NCBI GenBank assembly: GCA_021826255.1
Contig: JAKBAZ010000076.1
Location: 1 to 6,622, forward strand
From: Actinomycetes bacterium
GTDB taxonomy: Bacteria; Actinomycetota; Acidimicrobiia; Acidimicrobiales; RAAP-2
DNA: 6,622 nt
Direction: 5' to 3'
A program made the translations under genes and the position numbers. Positions 1 to 6,019 of the stretch are shown here, piece by piece (within the stretch, counting starts at the first letter, position 1; every line of letters begins with the position of its first letter). A model generated the notes under the pieces. That model saw nothing but the letters and a program-made list of their open reading frames with translations, had not been told where the DNA came from and made no database searches.

Positions 1-173
1 GGCGGGCCTCGACACTCCTACTTCGTCGGGACCTCTTCGGCGTGCTCCACGGCTTTGACGTGAATACGGCCGAACCGGGGGATGAGCGATTCTTCGCCCG
101 CCTCGAGGGTCGAGCCGACGTCGTCGTCGTGGCGAGGGATCTCGTTCGAGGGCTGGGTCGACGCGGCGCTTAG
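1..173 (+). CDS. C-terminal fragment of an unrecognised protein
   Basis: This is an open frame entering from the left edge (first full codon at 3) and ending at TAG 171-173, giving 56 residues. The tail reads LLLRRDLFGVLHGFDV, then an acidic stretch, then RADVVVVARDLVRGLGRRGA. A hydrophobic VVVVA run flanked by charged residues looks like a beta strand followed by a helix, as in many alpha/beta enzymes, but I recognise no family. No start lies in the window. The gene is convergent with the isomerase gene and their stop codons overlap. Support is limited to an open frame with mostly G/C third positions and a tidy convergent end. Two minus-strand frames are also largely open here, so coding on this strand is likely but not certain. 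Confidence 0.42.
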   Translation, partial: RASTLLLRRDLFGVLHGFDVNTAEPGDERFFARLEGRADVVVVARDLVRGLGRRGA

Positions 174-1288
174 GGTCGTGGGGACGGTCGCACCTCACCG
201 CGCATGAGTTCGCGAGCGTGACGCCAGAGTGAGGCGTGACGGGCCACGTAGCTCTGGCCCGACCGTTCGACGAGGGCTCCGACGTCCAGTACCCCCGAGG
301 GGGTCCCGAGACGAAGGTGTTCACCCCCACCGCTCAGCTCGTGAGCCAGTGACTCCGGCAGATTGGCCGCGACGGCGAGGGCCAGGGCCGACGTCACCGG
401 GGCCGCGCGGTGGGCTCGACCCATGGACCACATGCGCACTGAGACGTCGTACTCTCGGGCGTGGACTCGTCGTCCGTCGAGGGTGAGGTAGTCCCCGGGG
501 GCCGCCACCACACCAATCTTCGGAGCGGCTAGCGGGGCGTGGTGGGAGTCCTTCGCGAGTCCCGCTCGAACAGCGGCGCGGGATCGAATCTCCTCGAGTC
601 GCGCCACCACCTCGTGCTTTGAGTCGAGGTCGTCGGGTGATTCAACACCGGAGAGGCCCACGTCGGATGCTCGCACGAGGACGAGGGGGGAGACCGCGTC
701 GACCAGGGTGATCTCGAGGTCGTCGAGGAACTCTCTCACCGATCCACTCGGGGTGAGACTCGCGCAACGTGACGCCCCGGGGTCGAGAAACCGCAGTTGG
801 ATCGGAGACCCGGGAGAGTCCACTCCGGGAATGACGAGGTCGCCCACTTCACGGGCCCGAGTGCCTCGCACCTCGAGGTTCACGACGACGATTTTGTCGG
901 TGTTGGTGTTGTGGAGGCGAAACTCCCACTGGCCGTCCTCGCGAAGGAGTAGTCCCTCGCTCAGGGCGAAGGGAACGACAGCCGAGGTGAGATTGCCGCA
1001 GTTGCTCGAGTAGTCGACCAGGGGTCGGTCCACGGCGACCTGGCCGAAGGTGTAGGACAGGTCCACGTCGGCTCGACGAGGTGGGTGGACCACCACCACC
1101 TTGGAGAGCGAGGAGATCCCGCCACCCATTCCGTCGAGTTGGCGGCCGTAGCGATCGGGACTGCCGAGGAGGCGTAAGAACAGGTCGTCGTGATTCTCCA
1201 CGCCCTCGAGATCGGCGTCGCGAAAGAAGAGCCCCTTGCTCGTTCCGCCCCGCCAGAAGGCGGCCCGAAGGGAGGTCGGTGCCACCAC
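170..1288 (-). CDS. prpF: PrpF-family isomerase (2-methylaconitate cis-trans isomerase type)
   Basis: This is a cytosolic cofactor-independent isomerase of the PrpF family (diaminopimelate-epimerase-like fold). In the family, PrpF converts 2-methyl-trans-aconitate to the cis isomer in the AcnD-dependent 2-methylcitrate route of propionate breakdown. Visible family motifs are RGGTSKG (13-19), GSPDRYGRQLDGMGGGISSLSKV (42-64, abbreviated by its landmarks GSPD, QLDGMGGG, SSLSK) and VDYSSNCGN (91-99). The C-terminal half carries VSVRMWSMGRAHRA. Lys63 and Cys97 lie 34 residues apart, the same spacing as the catalytic Lys73 and Cys107 of Shewanella PrpF. The 372 residues are slightly short of the usual ~390. 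The start is GTG 1288, with a second GTG at 1285; an in-frame TAG at 1297-1295 excludes any longer start. The Shine-Dalgarno is weak. A TAGGGT hexamer at 1297-1292 could be a -10 element of a leaderless promoter. Relatives isomerise oxalomesaconate or methylitaconate, and no prpB, prpC or acnD is visible, so the substrate is open. Confidence 0.9.
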   Translation of the reverse strand: MVAPTSLRAAFWRGGTSKGLFFRDADLEGVENHDDLFLRLLGSPDRYGRQLDGMGGGISSLSKVVVVHPPRRADVDLSYTFGQVAVDRPLVDYSSNCGNLTSAVVPFALSEGLLLREDGQWEFRLHNTNTDKIVVVNLEVRGTRAREVGDLVIPGVDSPGSPIQLRFLDPGASRCASLTPSGSVREFLDDLEITLVDAVSPLVLVRASDVGLSGVESPDDLDSKHEVVARLEEIRSRAAVRAGLAKDSHHAPLAAPKIGVVAAPGDYLTLDGRRVHAREYDVSVRMWSMGRAHRAAPVTSALALAVAANLPESLAHELSGGGEHLRLGTPSGVLDVGALVERSGQSYVARHASLWRHARELMRGEVRPSPRP

Positions 1289-1347
1289 CTCACCCTAGTT
1301 CTGGTCGTTCTCGGGTCTCGTCGTCTCCGGTACGTCGCCCGAAGGCC

Positions 1348-2133
1348 TTACGGGCTGAGGAGGCGGCGAAAGCGTCGTGCGGCGATAGCCAGTCCGATGA
1401 TTCCGAGGGCGCAGAGATAGGCGAGGCGAGGAATCATCCACGGATCGAGGTGGCCCACGTTCAGACCCCGTAGCAGGGTTGCGGACTGGTAGAGGGGTGA
1501 GAACCAGACGAGCGTGGCGAGGAGCCGGGGGTAGAGAGAGAGCGGAAAGAAGGTGGCTGAGAAGAGAAAGAGGGGGAGTGAGAACAGGGTGATGAGATCG
1601 AAGTCCTGCCAGCTGCGCAGGTAGGTGCAGGCGGCGAGTCCGAGGGAGGCGAAGGCGAAACTCGTCGCCAGGGCTCCGGGAATTTCGAGGAGGGCGAGGG
1701 GGCTCGAGGCGTCCCCCAACGCGAACATGCATCCGACGAAGCTAACGGCGTAGAGTCCCGTGCGCGCGAGCGCCCAGAGGGCTTCACCGAGGGCGATGTC
1801 TCCGACGTCGAGCGGGGTCGTGAGCATGGAGTCGTAGGCGTGGGAAATCTTCAATCGAAAGAAGGGGTTGAAGACCGAATCGATGATGGCCCCGTTCATG
1901 GCCGACGTGGCGAGCATGCCGGGGGCGACGAAGGTGGCGTAGGTCACCGGGCGGCCCCCCACGTCGAGCGTACCGACGAGGTGGTTGAGTCCGATTCCGA
2001 TTGAGAGGAGGTAGAAGAGGGGCTCGACGAAGCCCGAGGCGAACATGAGCCACTGGTTGCGGTAGAACATGGCGTTTCGCTCGACGACGTGGAGAGCGCG
2101 CCGACTCCCGAGGACGGGCAGGACCCGGCCCAT
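1348..2133 (-). CDS. ABC-2 type transporter permease (NodJ/DrrB-like), second subunit
   Basis: This is an integral membrane subunit of an ABC exporter, 261 residues, with about six hydrophobic segments (roughly 29-50, 66-86, 113-140, 150-172, 180-210, 232-252). The NodJ/DrrB-type pattern shows in TTPLDVGDIALGEALW (105-120), FLFSATFFPLSLYP (189-202) and FSPLYQSATLLRG (211-223), and the protein ends in a basic RRFRRLLSP tail. The frame stays open upstream to 2637, but that extension is Arg/Pro-rich and is only the shadow of the preceding permease gene. ATG 2133 shares one base with that gene's TGA (TGATG), so translational coupling decides the start. No separate Shine-Dalgarno is evident. Together with its paralogue-like partner and the upstream ATPase it should form an exporter with two different membrane halves. 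The cargo (drug, lipid, glycan or other) cannot be read from the sequence. Confidence 0.88.
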   Translation of the reverse strand: MGRVLPVLGSRRALHVVERNAMFYRNQWLMFASGFVEPLFYLLSIGIGLNHLVGTLDVGGRPVTYATFVAPGMLATSAMNGAIIDSVFNPFFRLKISHAYDSMLTTPLDVGDIALGEALWALARTGLYAVSFVGCMFALGDASSPLALLEIPGALATSFAFASLGLAACTYLRSWQDFDLITLFSLPLFLFSATFFPLSLYPRLLATLVWFSPLYQSATLLRGLNVGHLDPWMIPRLAYLCALGIIGLAIAARRFRRLLSP

Positions 2134-2921
2134 CAGTCGATGAGACGTCGTCGAAAGGTGACGTCTCCCCAGAGCACCCCCACCACGATGAGGACGAGCA
2201 GAACGATGAGGTGCGCGAGAACCGCCGGGGCCGCGCCACCGAAGCAGGCCGCCCTCACGAGGGCGACGCCGTGGTAGAGGGGAACGAGTTGGACGAGCGG
2301 GCGAAGCCAGCCCGGGTAGGCCGAGACCGGGTAGAAGGTCGCCGAAAAGAGGAACATCGGTACGAACCCGAAACGGTAGATCAGCGGGAACGAGATGTCG
2401 GTGTCGACCTTCGCGGCGTAGGCCGCGAGGGGGGCGGCGAAGGCGAGACAAATCACCACACTGAGGAGGGGCAACGTGAGAGCCCACCAGGAGTGGGCCG
2501 CCCCCACTCCGGCGATGATGAGGGCGTAGAGAACCCCGATGGCGAAGGCCCGCGTGGCGACCCAAGCGAGTTTGCCCACGAGGACGTCGCGGGGAGTGAG
2601 GGGAGTCGTGACGGCGGCGTGAAACGAGCGCGTCCACTTGAAGGAGGCGAGGACGGGCCAGAGCGACTCACCCTCGCCGAGCTGGAACGCGGTGGTGGCG
2701 AGCAGACTCGGGGCGATGAAGTGGAGGTAGGTCTGTCCGTCGATGAGGCCGCTGTGGTGGGACACGAGGTGACCCACCCCGACCCCGAGAGCACCGAGGT
2801 AACCCAAGGGGAGCAGCACGCTCGAGACGACCGACCCGCGCCAGGTCTGGGCGTAGTACACGGCTTGAAACCACCAGGCCCGTCGCCAGCGAGACCACCC
2901 GAGAGACGTAACTTCGGACAT
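2133..2921 (-). CDS. ABC-2 type transporter permease (NodJ/DrrB-like), first subunit
   Basis: This is a membrane subunit of the same exporter, 262 residues. A Trp-rich cytoplasmic N-terminus (WSRWRRAWWFQ, 9-19) is followed by about six hydrophobic segments (near 31-52, 66-80, 119-140, 146-170, 178-200, 230-252). Shared family landmarks are TTPLTPRDVLVGKLAW (105-120), FLFSATFYPVSAYP (190-203) and LVPLYHGVALVRA (212-224). These sit at almost the same positions as in the second permease, so the two are diverged relatives. The frame is open up to 3005, but ATG 2921 overlaps the ATPase TGA by one base (TGATG), matching the junction at the other end of this gene, and is the natural start. A frame beginning at 3005 would duplicate 84 nt of ATPase coding sequence. 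Partnership with the ATPase is inferred from coupling. The substrate is unknown. Confidence 0.88.
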   Translation of the reverse strand: MSEVTSLGWSRWRRAWWFQAVYYAQTWRGSVVSSVLLPLGYLGALGVGVGHLVSHHSGLIDGQTYLHFIAPSLLATTAFQLGEGESLWPVLASFKWTRSFHAAVTTPLTPRDVLVGKLAWVATRAFAIGVLYALIIAGVGAAHSWWALTLPLLSVVICLAFAAPLAAYAAKVDTDISFPLIYRFGFVPMFLFSATFYPVSAYPGWLRPLVQLVPLYHGVALVRAACFGGAAPAVLAHLIVLLVLIVVGVLWGDVTFRRRLID

Positions 2922-3862
2922 CACTCGTCCAAGGTGCGCCCGGTCAGGCGCAAGAAGACGTCCTCGAGCGAACTGCGTCGTTGGAGGGCGCGTTCGGGAC
3001 GCCACCCGGCGCGATGCACGCTCGCCAGGGTGTCGTCGGCCGAGTCCACGTAGAGCAGGACTCGGTCGGCGAGGACTTCGATTCGCTCCGCCAGGTCGGC
3101 CAGTCGCGGGGCGAGGGCCGCGTGGTCCTCCGCGCCGAGGCGCAGTTCGAGCACTTCGCGGCTCGCGTGGGTGGTGATGAGGTCCGCCGGCGCACCCTCG
3201 GCCACGATGCGACCATGGTCCATGACGACCAGTCGATCGCAGAGTTGCTCGGCCTCGTCCATGTAGTGGGTGGTGATGATGAGGGTCACGCCCTCGCGCT
3301 TGAGTCGATAGAGACGTTCCCAGAGCAGGTGACGAGCCTGGGGGTCGAGTCCGGTGGTGGGTTCATCGAGGATGAGGAGTTCGGGACGATTCATGAGGGC
3401 TCGGGCGATAGTGAGGCGACGCTTCATACCGCCGGAGAGATTGTCGACCTTGTCCTCGGCGCGATCGCTCAGGTGGGCGAACTCGAGTAGTTCTCCGGTG
3501 CGCTCTTTGATCACGCGCCGGGGAAGGTCGAAGTAACGACCGAACATCTCTAGATTGAGGCGTAGTGAGAGGTCGAGGTCGAAGGTGTCTTCTTGGGGTA
3601 CCACGCCGAGTCGGCCGCGAATCTCCGAACCCCTCGACGCCGGGTCCAACCCGAAGATGTCGAGCGACCCGGAGGTCGGGGTTGAAACGGCCGAGACCAT
3701 TCGCATGGTGGAGGTTTTGCCGGCGCCGTTGGGGCCAAGAAATCCGAAACTCTCGCCGCGGCGAATGGTGAAGTCGATTCCGCGCACCGCGTCGAAGTCG
3801 CCGAAGCGCTTGGTGACTCCGCGTGCTCGCACGACGTCGTCGGAGGCGTCGAGAGTTGTCAT
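2921..3862 (-). CDS. ABC exporter ATPase (NodI/DrrA-like)
   Basis: This is a cytoplasmic nucleotide-binding subunit of 313 residues that would power the two ABC-2 permeases encoded directly downstream. All ATPase motifs are intact: Walker A GPNGAGKT (43-50), Q-loop PQED (89-92), signature LSGGMKRR (142-149), Walker B LLILDE (162-167) running into the D-loop PTTGLDP (168-174), and H-loop THYMDEAE (198-205). After about residue 230 a C-terminal domain follows that ends in SSLEDVFLRLTGRTLDE, typical of DrrA/NodI-type drug, lipid or glycan exporters. The start ATG 3862 has a GGAGGGGG Shine-Dalgarno at 3878-3871. An 87-nt gap separates it from the anti-sigma gene upstream. The family assignment is secure; the transported molecule is not known. 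Either nodulation-factor-like or anthracycline-like export would be over-reading. Confidence 0.95.
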   Translation of the reverse strand: MTTLDASDDVVRARGVTKRFGDFDAVRGIDFTIRRGESFGFLGPNGAGKTSTMRMVSAVSTPTSGSLDIFGLDPASRGSEIRGRLGVVPQEDTFDLDLSLRLNLEMFGRYFDLPRRVIKERTGELLEFAHLSDRAEDKVDNLSGGMKRRLTIARALMNRPELLILDEPTTGLDPQARHLLWERLYRLKREGVTLIITTHYMDEAEQLCDRLVVMDHGRIVAEGAPADLITTHASREVLELRLGAEDHAALAPRLADLAERIEVLADRVLLYVDSADDTLASVHRAGWRPERALQRRSSLEDVFLRLTGRTLDE

Positions 3863-3949
3863 GACCCGGTCCCCCTCCGCGAGTTGAAGAGCCAGTCTAC
3901 TGAGGACCCCCTACGGCGAGGTGAAGGCTCCGTCGCCACCAGGAGCCGA
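3863..3949 (-). promoter_or_regulatory. Gap before the exporter operon: weak hairpin and possible -10 element
   Basis: Read on the minus strand, the anti-sigma stop is followed by a 6-bp inverted repeat, GGCTCC/GGAGCC (3947-3942 with 3931-3926, 10-nt loop), without a T-run. Further on a TAGACT hexamer (3899-3894) resembles an actinobacterial -10 box. I see no convincing -35 at 16-18 nt; the nearest candidate, TTCACC, is 20 nt away. A Shine-Dalgarno follows at 3878-3871. The gap may therefore hold a partial terminator plus a promoter for the exporter, or may simply be read through from the sigma operon. Confidence 0.28.
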
Positions 3950-4615
3950 CTACGTCGGGTGAACCGCTCCTCGCAGGGCGCTCACCGTGGAGTGGCGCGG
4001 ATCGCCGTTGTCGTGTTGGAGACTGACGTCGATGCTCGAGTACTCGGACATGATGCCGGGGGCGACGGAGTACTGGCCCCGTCCCGAGGGACCGAGTACG
4101 CCCAGGGGGAGCATCTTGCCGTTGCGGGGTTGGAAGAGCCACACCTCGTAGAACTCATCGGCCCCGGGACGGGGTAGATCCGTGGTGGCGAGGCTCATCT
4201 GGTCGGCGCCTCCAGCGAGAACCACCCGAGCGACACCCCACGCCCCGCTCGGCGCGTCGAGACTCGCGAGTTGGGCCGTGGCGATGGGTGACGGGGTGTT
4301 CGAGTGGCGGGTGAAGATCCCCACTCCTAGTCCCACCACCACGAGGATGGCGGCCGCGAGCGCGAGCAGGCGAGTGGGAGTCGTTCGAGCGGGGCGGGGA
4401 AGCGGCGGGAGGGGCGTGGTCACGGGGGGTGAGGCGTCGTCGAGTTCGTCGGTGACCCGACGCAGGGCCGCGAGTGATCCCGTCGCGACGGCGACGTTGA
4501 TGAGTTCGTCGGCGCACTCGGGGCACGAGCGCAGGTGGGCCGCCACGCTACGGGTGGACGGTCCGTCCAGTTCACCGTTCACGAGGGCGAAGAGATCGTC
4601 GGTCGGGTGGTTCAT
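3950..4615 (-). CDS. RskA-like anti-sigma factor (zinc-binding, single-pass membrane)
   Basis: This 221-residue protein should hold the adjacent ECF sigma factor inactive at the membrane. Its cytoplasmic N-terminus has the anti-sigma zinc motif His27-x3-Cys31-x2-Cys34 (HLRSCPEC), preceded by a helix beginning near DDLFALVNGELDG. A proline-rich linker (62-81) leads to one membrane helix (about 83-101, LLALAAAILVVVGLGVGIF). An extracytoplasmic domain of the anti-sigma-K (RskA) C-terminal type follows, recognisable from YEVWLFQPRNGKMLPLGVL and the late SSIDVSLQ stretch. The start ATG 4615 overlaps the sigma stop in an ATGA, giving tight coupling. Known RskA proteins are released by regulated proteolysis. 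The residues for zinc binding are intact here. The signal sensed by the outer domain is unknown. Confidence 0.9.
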   Translation of the reverse strand: MNHPTDDLFALVNGELDGPSTRSVAAHLRSCPECADELINVAVATGSLAALRRVTDELDDASPPVTTPLPPLPRPARTTPTRLLALAAAILVVVGLGVGIFTRHSNTPSPIATAQLASLDAPSGAWGVARVVLAGGADQMSLATTDLPRPGADEFYEVWLFQPRNGKMLPLGVLGPSGRGQYSVAPGIMSEYSSIDVSLQHDNGDPRHSTVSALRGAVHPT

Positions 4616-5163
4616 GACGGGACTCCCTCCTCGATGAGTCGCGCGAGACGGGCCAGGGCTCGAGACACCCGGGCTTTAACAGTTCCGAGAGGGACGCCGA
4701 GACGCTCGGCGGCCTCGCGTTGAGTGAGGCCCTGAAGAACGACGAGGTCGACGCACTCGCGCTGGTCCGCCGAGAGGTGTTCGAGCGCTTCACGGACTTC
4801 ACTAGCGAAGACGAGGCGGTTCACGAAGTCCTCCCCCCCGCGGGCGGCGGGCTCGGGAATCGTGTCGACGTCGACAACGACTCGGCGCCGGCGAAGGTGA
4901 TCGATGGCGCGCTGGCGGGCCAGATTCACGAGCAAGGGCGCGAGGGGGCGACCCGATTCGAGGCGACGACGGTGGCGCCAGAACTCGAAGAAGATTTGTT
5001 GAACGACGTCGTCAACATCGTCGAGGGCGACGTATCGACGCACCATCGACTGAACGGCGGGTCCGTGGAGGGCGTAGCACTCCTGAAGGGCTGACTCGTC
5101 GGAGTGGCGTAGTCGCTCGACGAGGTCACTCGAGGTCGCGTCCATCGTGGCGAGAGAAGTCAC
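4612..5163 (-). CDS. ECF (group IV) sigma factor, SigK-like by partner
   Basis: This is an alternative RNA polymerase sigma subunit of 183 residues. Region 2 spans about 44-94, with DDVVQQIFFEFWRHRRRL (51-68) and LARQRAIDHLRRRR (81-94). A short linker leads to region 4 (about 130-177), whose helix-turn-helix reads LTQREAAERLGVPLGTVKARVSRAL (landmarks LTQREAA and GTVKARVSRA). There are no regions 1 or 3, as expected for ECF factors. I chose GTG 5163 because AAGGAG lies 5 nt upstream. ATG 5145 would remove only six residues and has no well-spaced ribosome site; ATG 5214 lies inside the control region and is unlikely. The gene overlaps its RskA-like anti-sigma partner by 4 nt, which places it near the SigK group by context. 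It has two cysteines, Cys29 and Cys137, and no C-terminal cysteine. Confidence 0.9.
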   Translation of the reverse strand: MTSLATMDATSSDLVERLRHSDESALQECYALHGPAVQSMVRRYVALDDVDDVVQQIFFEFWRHRRRLESGRPLAPLLVNLARQRAIDHLRRRRVVVDVDTIPEPAARGGEDFVNRLVFASEVREALEHLSADQRECVDLVVLQGLTQREAAERLGVPLGTVKARVSRALARLARLIEEGVPS

Positions 5164-5164
5164 T

Positions 5165-5198
5165 CCCTCTCCTTCGTACGAACTCGAGAGTTGGTTGC
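5165..5198 (-). promoter_or_regulatory. Outward motif copy facing the sigma operon (candidate autoregulated promoter)
   Basis: On the minus strand the block reads GCAACCAACTCTCG (5198-5185), six further bases, TACGA (5178-5174), then an AGAG-containing purine stretch. It matches the plus-strand block at 5233-5266 at about 24 of 34 positions without gaps. A GCAACC-type -35 with a -10 beginning at CGA would have a 16-nt spacer, acceptable for an ECF promoter. The difficulty is that TACGA abuts the AAGGAG ribosome site, so a start point 6-7 nt after it would leave a near-leaderless message. It may instead be an operator. Confidence 0.5.
5169..5174 (-). promoter_or_regulatory. Ribosome binding site deciding the sigma factor start
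   Basis: AAGGAG on the minus strand is separated by AGGGA (5 nt) from GTG 5163. It favours this GTG over ATG 5145, which lies 23 nt away. Confidence 0.6.
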
Positions 5199-5232
5199 GT
5201 GGTGTCATCAACAACTTTCTTCAAAAAATGAT

Positions 5233-5266
5233 GCAACCATCTCTCGCCTCGTTACGAGAAAGAGAG
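5233..5266 (+). promoter_or_regulatory. Outward motif copy facing the DUF4397 gene (candidate ECF promoter)
   Basis: The plus-strand block reads GCAACCATCTCTCG (5233-5246), six bases, TACGA (5253-5257), then AGAAAGAGAG. It is the mirror partner of the minus-strand block at 5198-5165. Taking GCAACC as -35 and CGAGAA as -10 gives a 16-nt spacer. A start near 5264-5267 would leave a leader of about 45 nt that contains the GAGGAG ribosome site. An A6 tract just upstream (5223-5228) could act as an UP-type element. The use of this promoter by the adjacent sigma factor is inferred from symmetry and position. Confidence 0.52.
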
Positions 5267-5296
5267 TGGCTCGCACTCGGCGGGTCTCTTCATAGA

Positions 5297-5302
5297 GAGG
5301 AG
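5297..5302 (+). promoter_or_regulatory. Ribosome binding site of the DUF4397 gene
   Basis: GAGGAG stands 7 nt before ATG 5310. It is the clearest Shine-Dalgarno in the window, and it fixes the start immediately before a classical signal peptide. Confidence 0.75.
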
Positions 5303-5309
5303 TTCTTTC

Positions 5310-5984
5310 ATGCGTACTGGACGGATGGTAGCGGCGGCGGCCCTGAGCGCGAGCGGTGTGGCGGTGGCGCTGGCCCCGAGCGCGGCTCAGGCGAGTTCGG
5401 GGACCGCGATGGTCTCGGTGGTCCACGGCATTCCGAAGGTGGCGGTGGACGTCTACGTCAACAACAAGTTGACCCTGAAGCACTTCACCTTTGACAAGGT
5501 GGCCGGACCGTTGAACCTGCCGGCGGGTTCCTACTCCTTGGCCGTTCGCGCCGCCGGGGCCAAGGCGACGAGTGCGCCGCTGCTGAAGGCCTCGCTCATG
5601 CTGAAGGCCGGCGAGAACGCGACCGTGATCGCCCACCTGAGCGCCAAAGGCGCTCCCACGCTGCAGGCGTTCGCCGACCCGACCGCCATGCTCGCCAAGG
5701 GTAAGGCGCGCGTGATCGTGCGTCACCTGGCCGACGCTCCGGCCGTGGACGTGTACGCCGGAACGACGAAGGTCGTGAGCAACCTCTCCAACGCGCACCA
5801 GGCGGTGCTGGTGATCCCCGCCGGCAAGGTCGCCATCTCGGTGGACGTCGCTGGCACCATGAAGAAGGTCATCGGACCGGCCACCTTCAACTTCGCCGCG
5901 GGTACGACGACCATCGTCAACGCCGTGGGCAACGCTGCCACGATGCCTTCGACGCTCACGGTCGCCGTTCAGAGCTACATGTAG
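5310..5984 (+). CDS. Secreted protein with two DUF4397-type repeats
   Basis: This is a 224-residue exported protein. A short basic N-terminus and a hydrophobic Ala/Val core (7-22) end in an AQA|SS signal peptidase I site near residue 28. Two beta-rich repeats follow: VSVVHGIPKVAVDVYV (35-50), closing with LPAGSYSLAV (70-79), and VIVRHLADAPAVDVYA (135-150), closing with IPAGKVAISV (169-178). The landmarks VDVY (46-49 and 146-149) are exactly 100 residues apart. This pattern is that of DUF4397 domains; their biochemical role is not established, and many occur in secreted or surface proteins. There is no cysteine, no tryptophan, no lipobox and no C-terminal anchor, so it is probably released or held non-covalently. 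Codon choice (AAG, CTG, CGT/CGC, no CGA arginine) differs from its CGA-rich neighbours and suggests high expression. It is divergent from the sigma/anti-sigma operon and is its likely target. Confidence 0.88.
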   Translation: MRTGRMVAAAALSASGVAVALAPSAAQASSGTAMVSVVHGIPKVAVDVYVNNKLTLKHFTFDKVAGPLNLPAGSYSLAVRAAGAKATSAPLLKASLMLKAGENATVIAHLSAKGAPTLQAFADPTAMLAKGKARVIVRHLADAPAVDVYAGTTKVVSNLSNAHQAVLVIPAGKVAISVDVAGTMKKVIGPATFNFAAGTTTIVNAVGNAATMPSTLTVAVQSYM

Positions 5985-6019
5985 TGCGTCACCGTACGCT
6001 CTGACGTGGTTCGGAGACT

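Noticed and set aside
1342..1349. AAGGCCTT palindrome at the end of the second permease gene
   Set aside because: It is only 8 bp with no loop and no extension into a hairpin. It is expected by chance and is not a terminator.
2134..2637. N-terminal extension of the second permease reading frame up to 2637
   Set aside because: It is Arg/Pro/His-rich, has no membrane character, and lies entirely opposite the codon phase of the first permease. ATG 2133 with the TGATG junction is the real start.
2922..3005. Longer start of the first permease at 3005
   Set aside because: It would overlap the ATPase C-terminal coding sequence by 84 nt and adds a basic, non-family N-terminus.
2211..3490. Long plus-strand open frames (2211-3053 and 2981-3490)
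   Set aside because: Their products are Glu/Gly/Arg-biased and lie antisense to intact permease and ATPase genes with all motifs. They are shadows of high-GC coding sequence.
4182..5094. Plus-strand open frames across the sigma and anti-sigma genes
   Set aside because: They are antisense to genes with clear ECF region 2/4 and zinc-binding motifs, and show no recognisable domain.
5208..5798. Minus-strand open frame of 196 codons under the DUF4397 gene
   Set aside because: Its product is low-complexity Arg/His/Gly-rich. The plus-strand gene has a ribosome site, signal peptide and paired domain repeats.
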